A stretch of 64,000 nt of DNA from Crotophaga sulcirostris (taxonomy: Eukaryota > Chordata > Aves > Cuculiformes > Crotophagidae). Position numbers and translations under genes: made by a program. The stretch spans positions 6,994-70,993 of the forward strand of contig VYZB01000209.1 of assembly GCA_013397455.1 (NCBI GenBank), in the 5' to 3' direction. Below, in pieces: positions 1-10,870 of this stretch (position 1 is the stretch's first letter; every line of letters starts with the position of its first letter). Below the pieces are notes generated by a model that did not search any database, was not told where the DNA came from, and saw only the letters and a list, made by a program, of their open reading frames with translations.

Positions 1-520
1 AGTTTGGGGGGCCCCCCCCGCAGCCCGCGGGGGGCCGCGCATCCCTCGCACATCGCGGCTGCCCCGGGGAGCCCCCCCCGCCGGACACCCCCTGCCCCAC
101 GGGAGCGGGGCTGCGCCCACGGCAGCTGCGCCGTATTTTTAGAGCATTTCCATTGCGCCGGGTAATCTTAGAGCGATCCATTATTTAGCCCCGGTTCGCC
201 TGGAGGGAAACCCAAGCTGGGGGCGGCAGGCGCTGCGCGGCCGCGGGACTTTCGGGGGTGTGTGGGGGTGTGTGGGGGGGGACACAACCCGGGACCCCCG
301 GGGCTGCCGCAGGGGCGGGGGGCGCGCTCGCTGCGCCGCTCTCCCCGCTGAGCCCGGCGGCCGAGCAGGGCCGGGTCGCACCGCGTTCCAGCGTGCTGCA
401 GCCTTTTCCCCGCGGGATGGCAGCCCCAAAGCTCGCCCCCACCCCCCGCCCCTCTTAACCGGGCGGAGGCACCGGCTGGGCACGGGCACCGCTCCCGCTC
501 AGGTGCGCGGGATGGGGCTT
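1..520. promoter_or_regulatory. CpG island, cut by left edge of window
   Basis: This stretch is very GC-rich and dense in CpG (for example around 36-60, 235-245, 320-415 and 500-510), in strong contrast to the AT-rich DNA from 930 onward. Vertebrate CpG islands usually mark promoters or first exons, so a gene start may lie here or just beyond the left edge. A plausible plus-strand splice donor (CAG|GTGCGC) occurs with the cut after position 502. A short AT-rich insert at 134-190 carries a TATTTTTAG motif resembling a MEF2 or TATA-like site. Open frames on both strands (for example 258-458 plus, 185-442 minus) are what any stop-poor GC-rich DNA gives, and I recognise no protein in them. The island call is firm; which strand it serves is unknown. 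Confidence 0.65.
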
Positions 521-928
521 CTGTGTGTGCGTGCGTATGCAGACACACGTGTGCATCCATACACTGATGTATACACACGTGTACATATCTGTGTGTATAT
601 ATGTACATATGTACATATACATCGATATATGTATATATGCATATGTGTATATGCATATGTGCGTATATATGTGCATATATGTGTGTATATATACATAAAT
701 ATGTGTATATTTATATATACACACACATATATACCTATATACACACATATAGGTATAGATATATGTATATACATATGTATATATGCACATGTATGTGTGT
801 ATGTGTGTGTATGTATGTATATACATACGCACGCATATATATGTATATATACATATACATACATACATACATATACACATATACATACATATCTATATAT
901 AAATATATACATATATGCACACATATGC
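521..928. repeat. Compound TA/TG/CA microsatellite, about 400 bp
   Basis: Nearly every base belongs to alternating purine-pyrimidine runs: TGTG, CACA, TATA, TATG, and CATA tetramers (CATA steps near 855-875). It begins as TG/CG steps, becomes TA/TG mixtures and ends as ATATGCACACATATGC. The long frames read through it on both strands (for instance 260-1246 plus and 499-1014 minus) are artefacts rich in Tyr, Ile, His, Thr and Cys. Alternating tracts of this kind can adopt Z-DNA or cruciform structures and are prone to length polymorphism. It directly abuts the CpG island. Confidence 0.95.
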
Positions 929-2690
929 TCCCTTGGGCAGCCCGCAGCCACCAGAGCCCAGGGAGCAGTGCCGGATCCAAACCCCAGGCAAAGGCTCTGT
1001 GTGTGTAAAAACATGAACCACCTTGACTTCAGCTTTCATTCCCATTCGGGTGCATATCTGTGCTGGGCATTTGCCTCCTCGCTGTCTCCCTGTGCCCTGG
1101 GAGCCGGGCAGTGCAGCCAGTGGGCGCTGGAGGAGGGTGCCCAGCGGCTCTGCGGGCTGGCAGGGGACACCCCAGTGCTGGACACACGACAGGGGCACCC
1201 CGGGACCCGAGGAAAGCCGGCAGCAGCGCCCAGGTGTCCCTGTTAGTGCAGCCCCCTGGGACTCACAAAATAAAACCAAAACTGTCACGAGAGTGGAGCC
1301 CAGCGCTGCTTAGAGATCCAGGTGCTTTACAGAGCAGGGACAGAGCAGAATTAATCAGGTAAGTTAAAAACAGAATTATTTTTGGGGAAATTGGGCTGTA
1401 TTGAGCAGGAGAACTCCGCTGCCTTTTGTGCAAAGTCAGCTGAGATCTGACTTAGAAAAAAACAACCCCAAAATAGTTGGCAGTTGTTCAATCAAAGTTC
1501 ATTTTTTTTTTAATTTTTATTTTGCAAATCCCCGCTCTAAACAGATGGACAGGCGCCCCTGGTTTGTGCCTGCAAGCACCCTGTGCCCCCTCTGCAGTTC
1601 TGCACAGCCCTGGTGCCCAGCAGTGCCAATTTCTGAAGGGATTCTGCTCCCGTCCCCGTCCATCTCCAACAAAATGATTAAAACTCATCATCTAAACACC
1701 CTGTCCAATCCCTGTCCCTGGAGGAGGCTCCTGTGAGGCATAATAAATACACAGGGGAAAAAAAAAATAACCAAGGCAAGTCTCAAAAAATCCTTTAAAT
1801 TTACTTTATTTGACTTTATTGAGGGAAAGGATGGGTGGGAAGGGGTGACCCTGGCCCGGGTCCGGGGGTGATGCAGGGATGCTGGGATGCAATGGGCTCA
1901 CGGCTGGTCAGGGAAGGGATGTGCTCAGGCCATCCTTCCTCCTCCAAAACCTGGAGATTTCTCCATGCATGGAGGGAGAGGGGAGGCTCAATGGGCTTGG
2001 GAGGGACGATACATCTCATATCAAGATGCCTTTATTTGTCTGAGGAAGGGGAGTAAATCAACATGATGACATTTTCCCTTTATCTACGCATGGCCTAAAG
2101 GGATGGTGCAAGTGGCACAAATTTGTTAGCAAACACGGGGACATGGCTCGAAAAAAGGGGATTCGATCCGAAAGGAAGGCACACAACTCAAAATGAGGGT
2201 GAGGGGAGAGGCAGGGGTGGAAGCTCTTTTCAAACCGCTGTCCCTGTGTGTTTTCATACTGACTTTGCAGGTAGGCAGAGGTGAGAGGAAAGCACAGCAG
2301 GTTTTTTCTCAGTTGTTTCCCTTGCTTGTGAGATGCAAATATCTGAGAAGAAGCTAAGAGGATTTCCAGGGATGTGAGGAAATCCCCTTGCTGGAAGCAG
2401 CATCGGTCGGTGGGTTGGCCCAGCCTTCTGCCCAGCGTGAAGCAAATGCTGCTTCACCCAGAGACCCTCCTGTGAGACTGCACATCCTGAGAGCCCGAGG
2501 AACATCATGGGCTGATTAAGGATTTATTTTTATTAATCAGCACAGCCAGGACGGGAACCAGCTCCCCCTCCACATGCTCTCATGCTTCCCAGGGCTTTGT
2601 TTGTTTGTTTTTTTCCAGGATAGTTTTGTAAGCCATTCCTCTGGCTCCTGTACAACACCCTCGGTTCCCTTTATTAAGCACAGAAAGACA
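929..2690. other. Non-coding tract, no recognised gene
   Basis: Moderately GC-rich, island-shore-like sequence up to about 1260, then mixed composition. AATAAA-type motifs occur (for example near 1268 and 1741) followed by an A run at 1759-1769, but without an upstream exon they are not convincing polyadenylation sites. There is a short TTTG repeat near 2598-2615. The small open frames here resemble no protein I know. Confidence 0.5.
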
Positions 2691-3819
2691 AGCGGTGAGT
2701 TATCGCTGTTGTTAATAAAATTACTCTGCTAATATTTTTCCCCAACACGTTGGATATTATTGATAGATAACGGATGGAGCCCCCGGTGCCGGCGGCCGGC
2801 GCAGGGCCCATGCATCACTGCAGCTCCACCAGCACCATCCAAATGGTGCCTTGGTGGGGCGTAAGTGGTGCACAGGCCTTTTATGGGCCTTCTGCAGAAC
2901 TCTGAATTTTACCCAAAATGCAGGTTAAAACCCATGCTGGGTATTAATGTAATCAGGTCCATAATCTCTCTATCAAAAACTCCCCAAGCACCTCTTCACC
3001 TGTTAAACCAGGTAGCTCCTTATCTGGAGAGCGCTGTAACGCTATTTTAGGGGACTCTGCTTTTTCTTCTCTAAAGAAAATATGAGCTGCTAAACCCCTC
3101 CAAGGCCTGGCTTAGCGACACAGCAAGTCACTGAAGGACTTGCCACACGTCTGTGCCAGTCCAACACTTTCCTCCTCTACCTCCTAAACACAGAACTGAG
3201 TTGTCACAATTTTGCTATAAAAAGTGTTTTTTTTCCACAAACTTTTTTTTAATAGAACCAGCAGCTTCAGAAAGAAAAATATCTGCTTTTTTTTCCCAAT
3301 TGATTTTTTTAGCCAAAATATAGTTTTTTTCCCTATTTTCTGGGGGCAACATGGACCATTTCAAGCAGAGCTGCTTCCTGCCATCTCCCACAAACCTTCT
3401 TTGTCAGTTTGACCATTAGGGTACTTCTGTGAATTCAATTTAGATCCTTCACCTTATTAAAGGAATCTTTATTAAAAATTTTATTAAAGTATTTTAATGC
3501 CTTCCAAGGCATATTGTAAAACCCTACTGGTATCATGAAGCTTCTTTGAGGGATGATAGGCAGCACAGAGTCAGGGTAAGAATTTTCAGTACTTGTGTGA
3601 TGAGAGCTCACATTGTCAACTTAGCTTGTGTCTAGGACAGGATGGATAAAACCAGGGAGGGTTTTAATTTTGACAAAAATCATTAAAGGGTGGTATTTAT
3701 TGAAAGTGGAGGATGTGAAGAATCAGTGTTCATTCCTTAAGTGACATAATCTTTTTTTTTTTTTTAAATTGTTGGATTTCCTGCTTTTGCCCAGGTAAAA
3801 AAGGTTTCCAAGAGGAATT
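2691..3819. other. AT-rich non-coding tract with T-runs
   Basis: From 2695 to 2780 the sequence is AT-rich with homeodomain-like TAAT cores. It ends abruptly in a small CpG cluster at 2785-2815 (GCCGGCGGCCGGCGC). From 3180 to 3350 it is rich in T homopolymers, and another run of about 15 T lies at 3751-3765. I see no coding potential. The open frame at 3224-3412 is a poly-Phe artefact of the T runs. Confidence 0.45.
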
Positions 3820-4130
3820 CCAGCTAAGGATGTAATAAAACTGTGTATTGAGCGTGCCAGGCAGTATTTACAGTCTGTAAACAAAGCTTATTTAGGGGCT
3901 CTTGTTAAAATATTACATGATGGAGGAGTTCAACAGGCGTGTTTAAATGGATTCTAAGCAACTGGACAGAGAGAAAATATGTCTGTGGGACCATGAAACA
4001 TTTATCTGTCCAGAAGGAGAGGGAAAAAAAAGCCAGGAATGATCTATCATAAGGGAGGAAATCTGCACCTCGGCATTTGCCAAAATGTCTTAATTGCTTT
4101 GTAAACTCATCTAAATAAATAAAACGTGGC
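3820..4130. promoter_or_regulatory. Putative conserved non-coding element
   Basis: An AT-rich, low-repeat stretch with high information content and closely packed factor-like motifs: GTAAACAAAG (forkhead-like) near 3877-3886, TTAATTGC (homeodomain) near 4090, and TATCTGTC/CTATCA (GATA-like) near 4002 and 4045. It contains no simple repeat beyond a short A-run and no sustained frame I trust. It runs straight into a CpG cluster at 4125. Such blocks are often deeply conserved enhancers near developmental genes, but conservation cannot be judged from one sequence. Confidence 0.3.
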
Positions 4131-4460
4131 GGGCTGTCGCAGCTTTCTGCTGTGGACGCGCGTGCTCTGCGCGGCAGCGAGGATGCTTGGGCATAAAAGC
4201 CCTGATCCTGCCTGGGGCTGGGCTTGGTCCTTGCCCCAGGGCTGCTGCAGGCTGTGCTGCACCGGAGCGGGGTGGCAGGAGGGTTCCCCAGCTTTGGGCT
4301 CGGAGGGGGCTGTGAGGGGGGAGCAGGGGCTGCCACCTGGGCATGGGGAGCAGCCCCCGCACCAGCCCTCGGTCACCCACAGGACCCACTCGGGTGGCTT
4401 TCAGCTCCGTGTGAAGCTCTCCCAGCCACGGTGGCTCCTCTTCACTCAGGTTTTTCACCT
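4125..4460. other. Local GC-rich patch with CpG cluster
   Basis: Composition switches from AT-rich to GC-rich at about 4125. CpGs cluster at 4127-4180 (ACGTGGCGGG, GACGCGCGTG, GCGCGGCAGCG) and then thin out. Overlapping open frames of 89-170 codons occur on both strands (for example 4126-4638 plus, 4111-4458 minus). None shows a recognisable domain, and their coexistence on both strands argues that they reflect low stop density only. It could be a weak promoter or an island remnant. Confidence 0.35.
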
Positions 4461-6519
4461 CTGCTTGGAAGTTTTGCTGGTGAAAACAGCTCAGTGCAAT
4501 ACTTGCAGATCATTTGCTTTGAGGACAGTTTCCTGGGGTTTATTCAAAACTTTCCAATTTGTGGGAGGTTTCCCTGCTTCCCTTGGGACAATACTCCACT
4601 GCCTACACGATACTTCTCCTCATAGTTGGTCTACCTAGGCCATTTATTAATTTTACCTCATTACTGCCTGTTACACCTCTTAGCACCAATGCAGAGCTAT
4701 CGTTCATTCATAATAAGAAGACATTTGTGCTGACATAAAGCTTTCAATGCAGTGATCTCAAAACGCTGAACAGAAATGAGTGAATTTAACTTGTGCAACC
4801 CATTTAACTATGGGAAAGCATTATGGTTCCCCAGTGCTGCGAGGGGAGATCCTGGGGTTCACAGGGAGCAACTCCAGTTAGTGCCCAACATTCAGGTCTG
4901 TCTTTATGGGATTGCACCCTCACCCTTCTGCAGGCTCTGCCAAGTCCTCCCCATGCCCTGCTTCTACTCTGCCCTGCTTCAGGTAAGCAGGGAGATGGCT
5001 TTCCTCCTCAAAATTCAAAAGAGATTTTTTCTCAGGGCATGAGGACATGCCACATTTCACCCTTTCACTGAACTGCCCAGGAATAGGTTCTTCCAAGGAA
5101 AGAGATGAACTTCCCAAAATATTCTTCCTGCCCTATAGCCCGTGTTTCTAGAATTACTCAACATAGAATTTAAACCATGTAAATTAATTGGACTTAAATA
5201 TGTGCTTCAAGTTAACTGTAGTCTAAAGCTGAACTAGAGTTTCATTTTCCAGCCAAGTCTTTTAAAAATTTGTAAGGTAAATTTTCATCTTCATATATAA
5301 GAAATATGATAGTTAGCTCTTTCTTCCTTGCTTTCTCCTGATAGATTTTACCATTTTATTTTCGTGTCTTGGTGAACCTTGACCTAGAGCAACGGTCATC
5401 CCTGTACTGAAGCTGCAGCAGTCACAGCTCCTGAGTAACTTCAGGGGCACCTGGAAGGGTCCTGCAGGGCGGGTTTGCGCTACCACGTGCTGTTCAGGGA
5501 GGGATGGTGACTGGAGGAGGCTCACGGCGGAGACTTCGTGGCAGTATCCTGCCCGCTTGGCTTCTATTCACTACTAATGGCCCAGACCTGCATCCCTTGT
5601 GTGGTCAAAAAGGACATTTTCTCGGACAGCTCCTGTGGTTGCTTCTGTTAGAGTATTATTTGCATGAACAGAGGGTCATCGAGTGGATAAGGATTTTCCG
5701 GGCTGTTGTTCTGGGAAGGAGATCTGTCTGGCATAGCTTTAGCTAACACGTCCTGCATGTTTTACGTGTTTCTTAGGGGTGTGAAATGTAATATACTTGT
5801 ATGTTTTGGAGTCATGTATTTAGATATGATCTCATGTAAGTTTGGCAGATAAATATGTTCATATCATATAGCACTGACGTATTCATTTTCACTTAGGACT
5901 GTTTGTATTCAAGGACTTCTTTCTGCGCTTGGAAGAGTCAGTAGGAGCCTTGTTGCTGGCTTAGCTGGGTCACAATTAGGTCCAAATTTCGTCTGCAAAT
6001 TGCAGCCATCCATCTGAACAAAAAACATGCTGTGAAACATAGCCATTATATCTAAGTCAAAGATTAATGTTAGATATGGATCAATCCTGTCAATGGCAAA
6101 AAGATTTATGCCTGTCTGTACCAAACTAGATAATCCCTTGGAAGAGGAGTGACATTTTATTTGCTCTCTGTCCATAACACTCCAGTGACCTGTCTTTGGG
6201 GTCTTACTCCCTTGAAGAGCCATGTGAAGCGGGCTGACCTGCAGCTCCTGCCCAGGTGAATGGCACCTGCCTTTGCAAACAACTTTGTGCAACTTGCTGG
6301 CAGAATTACCAGGACAGAAATTTCTCTTTAATTTTACTTTTCTCCCACATCACTTGTCTGATTTTGTGAGGCTGAGGAAGAGGAAGAGGCATGAAGAAGA
6401 ATACCTTGAGTAGGAAGAAACTGAAAATCGGGTGAAGTTCTGAAAATGAAGAGGTTGAAAAAAATTCAAGAGGAGAAATTAAATAAAGAAGTGCTAGGTA
6501 TAGAAGTCAAACACACACT
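4461..6519. other. Non-coding tract, nothing recognised
   Basis: Mixed, mostly AT-rich unique sequence. No recognisable repeat family, RNA gene or coding exon was found. Small open frames (for example 5504-5746 plus and 5909-6292 minus) have no known family features, no paired splice sites that convince and no codon pattern I can support. Confidence 0.45.
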
Positions 6520-7110
6520 GCCCGACAGGAGAGCGTTATTTTAATGGCATAATTAGTGAACAATCTTGCTGAAAGGTCTCTGTGCTCGCTGCCCCCTGGT
6601 ACCTCACTGTTTGCTTCTATGGTGCAATATTGGCTCCTGGCTTCTTCTGGTAAAGTTTATAGGTGCAACTTTAAAAAAAGGGGGAGTATTTTTTGTAATT
6701 ACTCGTTAACCAATCTACAGCAGTAAATTACACCCCAGCACCATGCCCTTCTGTTCAACAGGAATCAGATGAGAGTTTCATATTTAGTTTAATAAACCAC
6801 AATTTCTGACAAAGGTAACTGTCACCTTTTGTTTCATTCTGCGCGTTTATTTTTCAAGCACCAGAGCTGACCTCCGAACTCAATCTGCACTTGCCTATTG
6901 ATGCATAAATATCTGTAATATCACAGTAAATTAAATTCAGTTTTAAAGGGTTTCTATTTAACAATCTGTCAGAACTTTCACAGCGTTTGATTTCTAGTTT
7001 CCTCTGTCCACTGACAGGTTTATCTCAATATGGCTTGATTAATGAAACCTTTTATTTGGGGTAAGCAGACCTATTATTACCATAATCTCTTAATGCTTGC
7101 TTAGGCAACA
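6520..7110. promoter_or_regulatory. Putative conserved non-coding element (enhancer-like)
   Basis: About 590 bp of AT-rich, non-repetitive sequence dense in transcription-factor-like cores: repeated TAATTA/ATTAAT homeodomain sites (6550, 6700, 6940, 7040), GTTTATTTTT forkhead-like sites, and CAATAT and GGTAACTGTCACC half-site clusters near 6814-6826. Frames are closed. This texture is typical of vertebrate developmental enhancers. The assignment is inference from composition and motif density only. Confidence 0.35.
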
Positions 7111-8439
7111 TTGTACTCTGACAGCAGGGCTCCAAAAACTTCCAGCCACTTCACCACTCGGCAGTGAGATCTGGGGGCTGGGAAGGGACAGCACTGTCCT
7201 CCCCTGCGCTTTCAAGGCGGGGTGTTTGCAAAATTAAGCAGCTTCTCAGTTTAGCGGATTTGGCAACGTCATTTTCATAGCAGTTGGTGTTAGACACGCC
7301 TTATTACAAAGTACTTCTACTTAAGATTTGCAAGTGTACGTTTAATTTGTGATTAGTCTTATCCTAGGGGTGCAGTAGATGTTCTAAAGATAAGTTCTTA
7401 CTTACTCATTGAATTTAGGGGAAAAATGCTATAGCTATTTTTCTGTCAGTGTGGACATACAAAAGCATACACAGTACTTTGCGCGTATATACTTGATCAC
7501 AGAATATTTTCACAGTATAAAAAGTTGGAGAAACTCATTAGGAGCAAATTGCATATTTTATCAATAAATGCAGTATGGTTCAATGACCCTACATGTGCTT
7601 CTGCAGTACCAGGAGCAGTACTTTCAATAGACAAATGCTTTTGATTGTCATAAAAAAAGAGTATTCGCTAGAAAGCACAGACTTCTGCTCATGCAATCCT
7701 CCTTTTAGAATTATTATAATTCTCCAACACGTTTCAGACTTTTTGGGTTGTTTCACACTCTGCTTTTTAACCTTCAACAACAAATATTGTTGTATCATGA
7801 AGACAGCAAATCCAAACAATTACATATGTAGTCCAAAGGCATACACAAGAAAATCAATATTTGACATCTTTGCAACTCCCTCTTTGGAGCAGCGCTCAAT
7901 AGCTCTTATTCATTATACACTTATATCTCTTTCAGATTTGCCTTTGTCACCAGAAACCCATTTTTTTTTCTCCTTTGACTTCCACATAACTTCTTTGCCC
8001 TGTACTTTTACAGATGCCTTCTGGCTATAAATACTAATGAAATCTCTTTGCTTAATTCAATTTTGCTGGTACACTTACAGTTATGACCTAACTTTCCCAC
8101 GAGAGAGACTGATTGAACATTCCAATACCTTATGGATGGGAGCAAACACTCCACAGAACTGGACTGACAATTTCCATAATTATAGAATTCACAGCCTAAT
8201 GACCTTAAAAAACAATAAAAAGATCTCTTGTTAATTCCATTTCTGTTACTGACATTCAAGATATTTCATTTTTCACAGGACAACAAATTTACTTTTTATT
8301 TTCAAAAGAGCAGTCTATCCTTTTACCCTAGATTAAATTTTCTGAATATTGAAGGATTTCATTGAATATTTAGCATTTCTTTGTCTTTTAAAAGTTAGAA
8401 TATTTATGATCCTTAGAATGCTTCTGACTGATTTATAGC
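7111..8439. other. AT-rich non-coding tract
   Basis: Mostly AT-rich unique DNA, with a short GC-richer part at 7160-7220. The overlapping opposite-strand frames at 7593-8030 (plus) and 7589-7819 (minus) are not recognisable proteins, and the plus-strand one is dominated by Phe, Ile, Ser and Cys as expected of AT-rich random reading. No repeat family was recognised. Confidence 0.45.
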
Positions 8440-8740
8440 AATCAATTATAAGAGTGCGTTTTCAAATAGCCCTTTTAAAAATGAAGAATAGAATAATTAA
8501 AAAGATCAGAAGTCCTCCCTTGCATATAATTATTTCATTATTTCATTACAGTGCAAAAATTGTTTTTGCTGACTGTGAACAATTTTAATTGAGCAAAATC
8601 TGTATTAATATAGGGTAGCAAGCAGTTCTTCCTGAGAAATAAGATCACTAATTGCCTAAATTTTTATTCAGCACAGTGAGCCTTAAAAGCCACATTGTAA
8701 TATAAACCTAATCGCTAGGTACAGCGGATACTTTTGCCAT
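8440..8740. promoter_or_regulatory. Putative conserved non-coding element
   Basis: AT-rich block with many homeodomain-like cores (ATTAAA, ATAATTAT, TTTAATTGAG, CTAATTGCC) and a duplicated TTATTTCAT motif at 8530-8547. It is non-repetitive and non-coding in all frames. It resembles known enhancer-type conserved elements, but only a cross-species alignment could confirm this. Confidence 0.27.
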
Positions 8741-8819
8741 AGTGGAGACATTCCCAAAGCATAACCTTGCTGTACAGCTAATTTATTCCTTCAACAGGTT
8801 CATTGCCACATGAAACATT

Positions 8820-9800
8820 TGTTTGGGTGCTGGTTTGTCGCAGGCTGAGTGCAGAGAGCTTTGCTGCCAGCCTGCCCATCCCTGCCCGAGCAAGGCTGCC
8901 CCTGCCACATGGCCCACACGTTGGCCACCCTGTCTCCGTGTTTTGGTGGGGACACTGCCACGGGTGGCCTTGTGCCTTGCTTACATTGTTCCTGTTCCTC
9001 TGTCTCCTCTCCCCAACTGCCCTGAGGTTTCTATCTGCTCAATTAAGAGAAAGACAAACACCACCAGAGAAATTAAAAGCTTGAATTTGGTGTCTTGAAT
9101 CACCCTACGGATGAAGTCTCTTCTCACTGTAAGGATTGCTGAAAGGTCTAAACTGTACATACTTCCCCCTGGAGCACTCACTTGGAAGGCAGTGATGTTG
9201 GCTGCAGTCTGGGTTTTGGGTGGGCCTACTTTGACCATGAGATCAGTTCTCGGTCTGCTCGTGCTGCTGTTGGTCTCTAGGCTGGGTGTTGCGGTTGGGT
9301 GGGCACCCCAAGGCTGGTGTCTACCTAGCAAACCCAAATCCACTCTGGGCACCGGGAGGAAGATCCAGAGCAACAGAAGGCAGTGTCGTGCGCTTAAATT
9401 GTGATGCTGATACTTGTTTCACTGTCGCTGGTGCCTCTTCTCTGCACGGAAGGATTGAAGTAGCCCCAGGGACTCTGCTGCCTGTCGACAACCGCCCTAG
9501 TGCTGGTTGGACTGAATCTCCTTTGGCCCTTTGTCAAATTGTCATCTGCTTTGAAAACACACACTGGTTCACTTGGAAACGACGGTCCTTCCTGATGCTT
9601 GCCACAGGGGAAGATGGGATTTGCAGGAAGGGTGAGCTTGGACTGCCCCTGATAGTGTGGGCACTGACAGGGGCTGTAGGGGCAAGGCTGTAAGGGCAAG
9701 AGCACTCACCAGCTGTTGCTTGTTCCCAAAGCCCTTCCCAGCTGCTAGGGTGTAATATTCCTGCCTGCCAGGCACAGCCAATTCGCTCGTGTTCAGCTAC
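8820..9800. other. GC-rich patch with overlapping open frames, no gene recognised
   Basis: A block of about 1 kb that is clearly richer in G+C than both flanks. It carries open frames of 90-135 codons on both strands: 9111-9404 and 9286-9693 plus, 8981-9373 and 9394-9705 minus. The minus-strand frame at 8981-9373 ends with a hydrophobic stretch (Leu, Val, Ile and Phe rich, about 15 residues) that could mimic a membrane segment. However, no domain, start context or splice structure supports it. It could be a decayed retroelement or ordinary isochore variation. Confidence 0.3.
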
Positions 9801-10729
9801 CAAGCTGAGCTCAGTATCCCAGTTAGTTAATAAAGTAGACCAAGAAATAGTGGCGAGGTTGGCTCAGAGTCTTTTGACTTCATTTGATGCACTTTTTTTT
9901 GGAATGAAGCAAAGGCTTTTTAATAAATAATAACACCTTAGCTGGTGCAGTGCTGGCAGACGCCTTGAGATATCTTCTGCCTAAGGTCTCCAAGCTTGGG
10001 AAGAAGAGCGTGCACGTCCACATCAGAGGCAGCACGGTGCCTGGAAATGCACACGTGGCCTCATCAGGAAACGGTTACTGCAGGGGAAGTCTGGAGTCTG
10101 TCTGATGCACAAGTTTCCCCTGTCACAGCATCCTTGCTTCCGGGGTGCTGGGGGAAGTGGCAAATGGGGCTGCTGCTGGCTTGTGAGGAAGGCCCTTTGT
10201 CAAGGCTCAGCTATGCCTCCTCTCCTCTCAAGGACTGGCTGAAGCCCATGCAAAGAATAAAAGTGGAAATTAAAGATAAAATTCTATGCCAATGCAGCAG
10301 TCTTAATATAGTGTCTGAATGGGAGAGAAAAGATTTATAATTGCCTCAAACTGAGGCTGGAATTTTCCTCCTGAGCTTATTGCTTTCCAGTCCCACCGTG
10401 AAGTCTTAAGCACAGTTTTGGTGTCAAATTAACACAGTAGCATTAAAGTAAGAACAGTAGAAGTACTAGGACCAATAACACCCAGCAGCAATCAAACACA
10501 GGCACATTAAGGATTGCCTGGCAGCAGGTGTGATGTATCCCTCTGATATTCTGTAGTGGCAGCCCTCAGGTACATAGTTATAATTCCTGAGAGAGGCAGA
10601 CTCTGGAGATGACAGACTGAATAGTTACAATCTATCATGAAAAAATTTCAATGATACATTAATGATTTTATGCCATTTCCAGACCAGTCAGCAGAATACT
10701 GGAAGCCTGGAAGCTGGAGTTTCCCAGGC
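9801..10729. other. Non-coding tract, nothing recognised
   Basis: Mixed-composition unique sequence with a short T run near 9892. The 114-codon open frame at 9996-10340 (plus) has no recognisable domain and starts with a Cys/Thr/Ser-rich segment. I would not annotate it as a gene. Confidence 0.4.
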
Positions 10730-10734
10730 CGTGG

Positions 10735-10870
10735 CTCTCCAGGAACAAGGAACTGTTTTTTCCTTGTGCCTCAGTTTCCACATCAATGAAACAGGTAAAG
10801 ATCCTGCTTTTTCTGTGAAGTCATTTAAATGTATTTTATTGTGTTGAGTCAAAGTGCTGCATAGGAAATA
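10735..10870 (+). repeat. MIR-like SINE remnant
   Basis: The segment TTGTGCCTCAGTTTCC at about 10764-10779, followed by a CATCAATGAAACAGG-like stretch, matches the well-known MIR core (tgcctcagtttcc-catctgtaaaatggg). The following AT-rich part with AAAGTGCTGCATAGGAAAT near 10851 fits the usual MIR downstream order (AAAGCGCT motif, then tail). It is an old, diverged copy in sense orientation. MIRs are amniote-wide tRNA-derived SINEs and encode nothing. Confidence 0.6.

Noticed and set aside
168..1014. Minus-strand frames of 81-171 codons rich in Tyr/Ile/Met/Cys
   Set aside because: Same microsatellite artefact read on the other strand.
260..1246. 328-codon plus-strand open frame, the longest in the window
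   Set aside because: Its central third is a translation of the TA/TG/CA microsatellite (Tyr, Ile, His, Thr, Cys runs) and the ends are CpG-island DNA. Equally long frames exist on the other strand. No domain is present.
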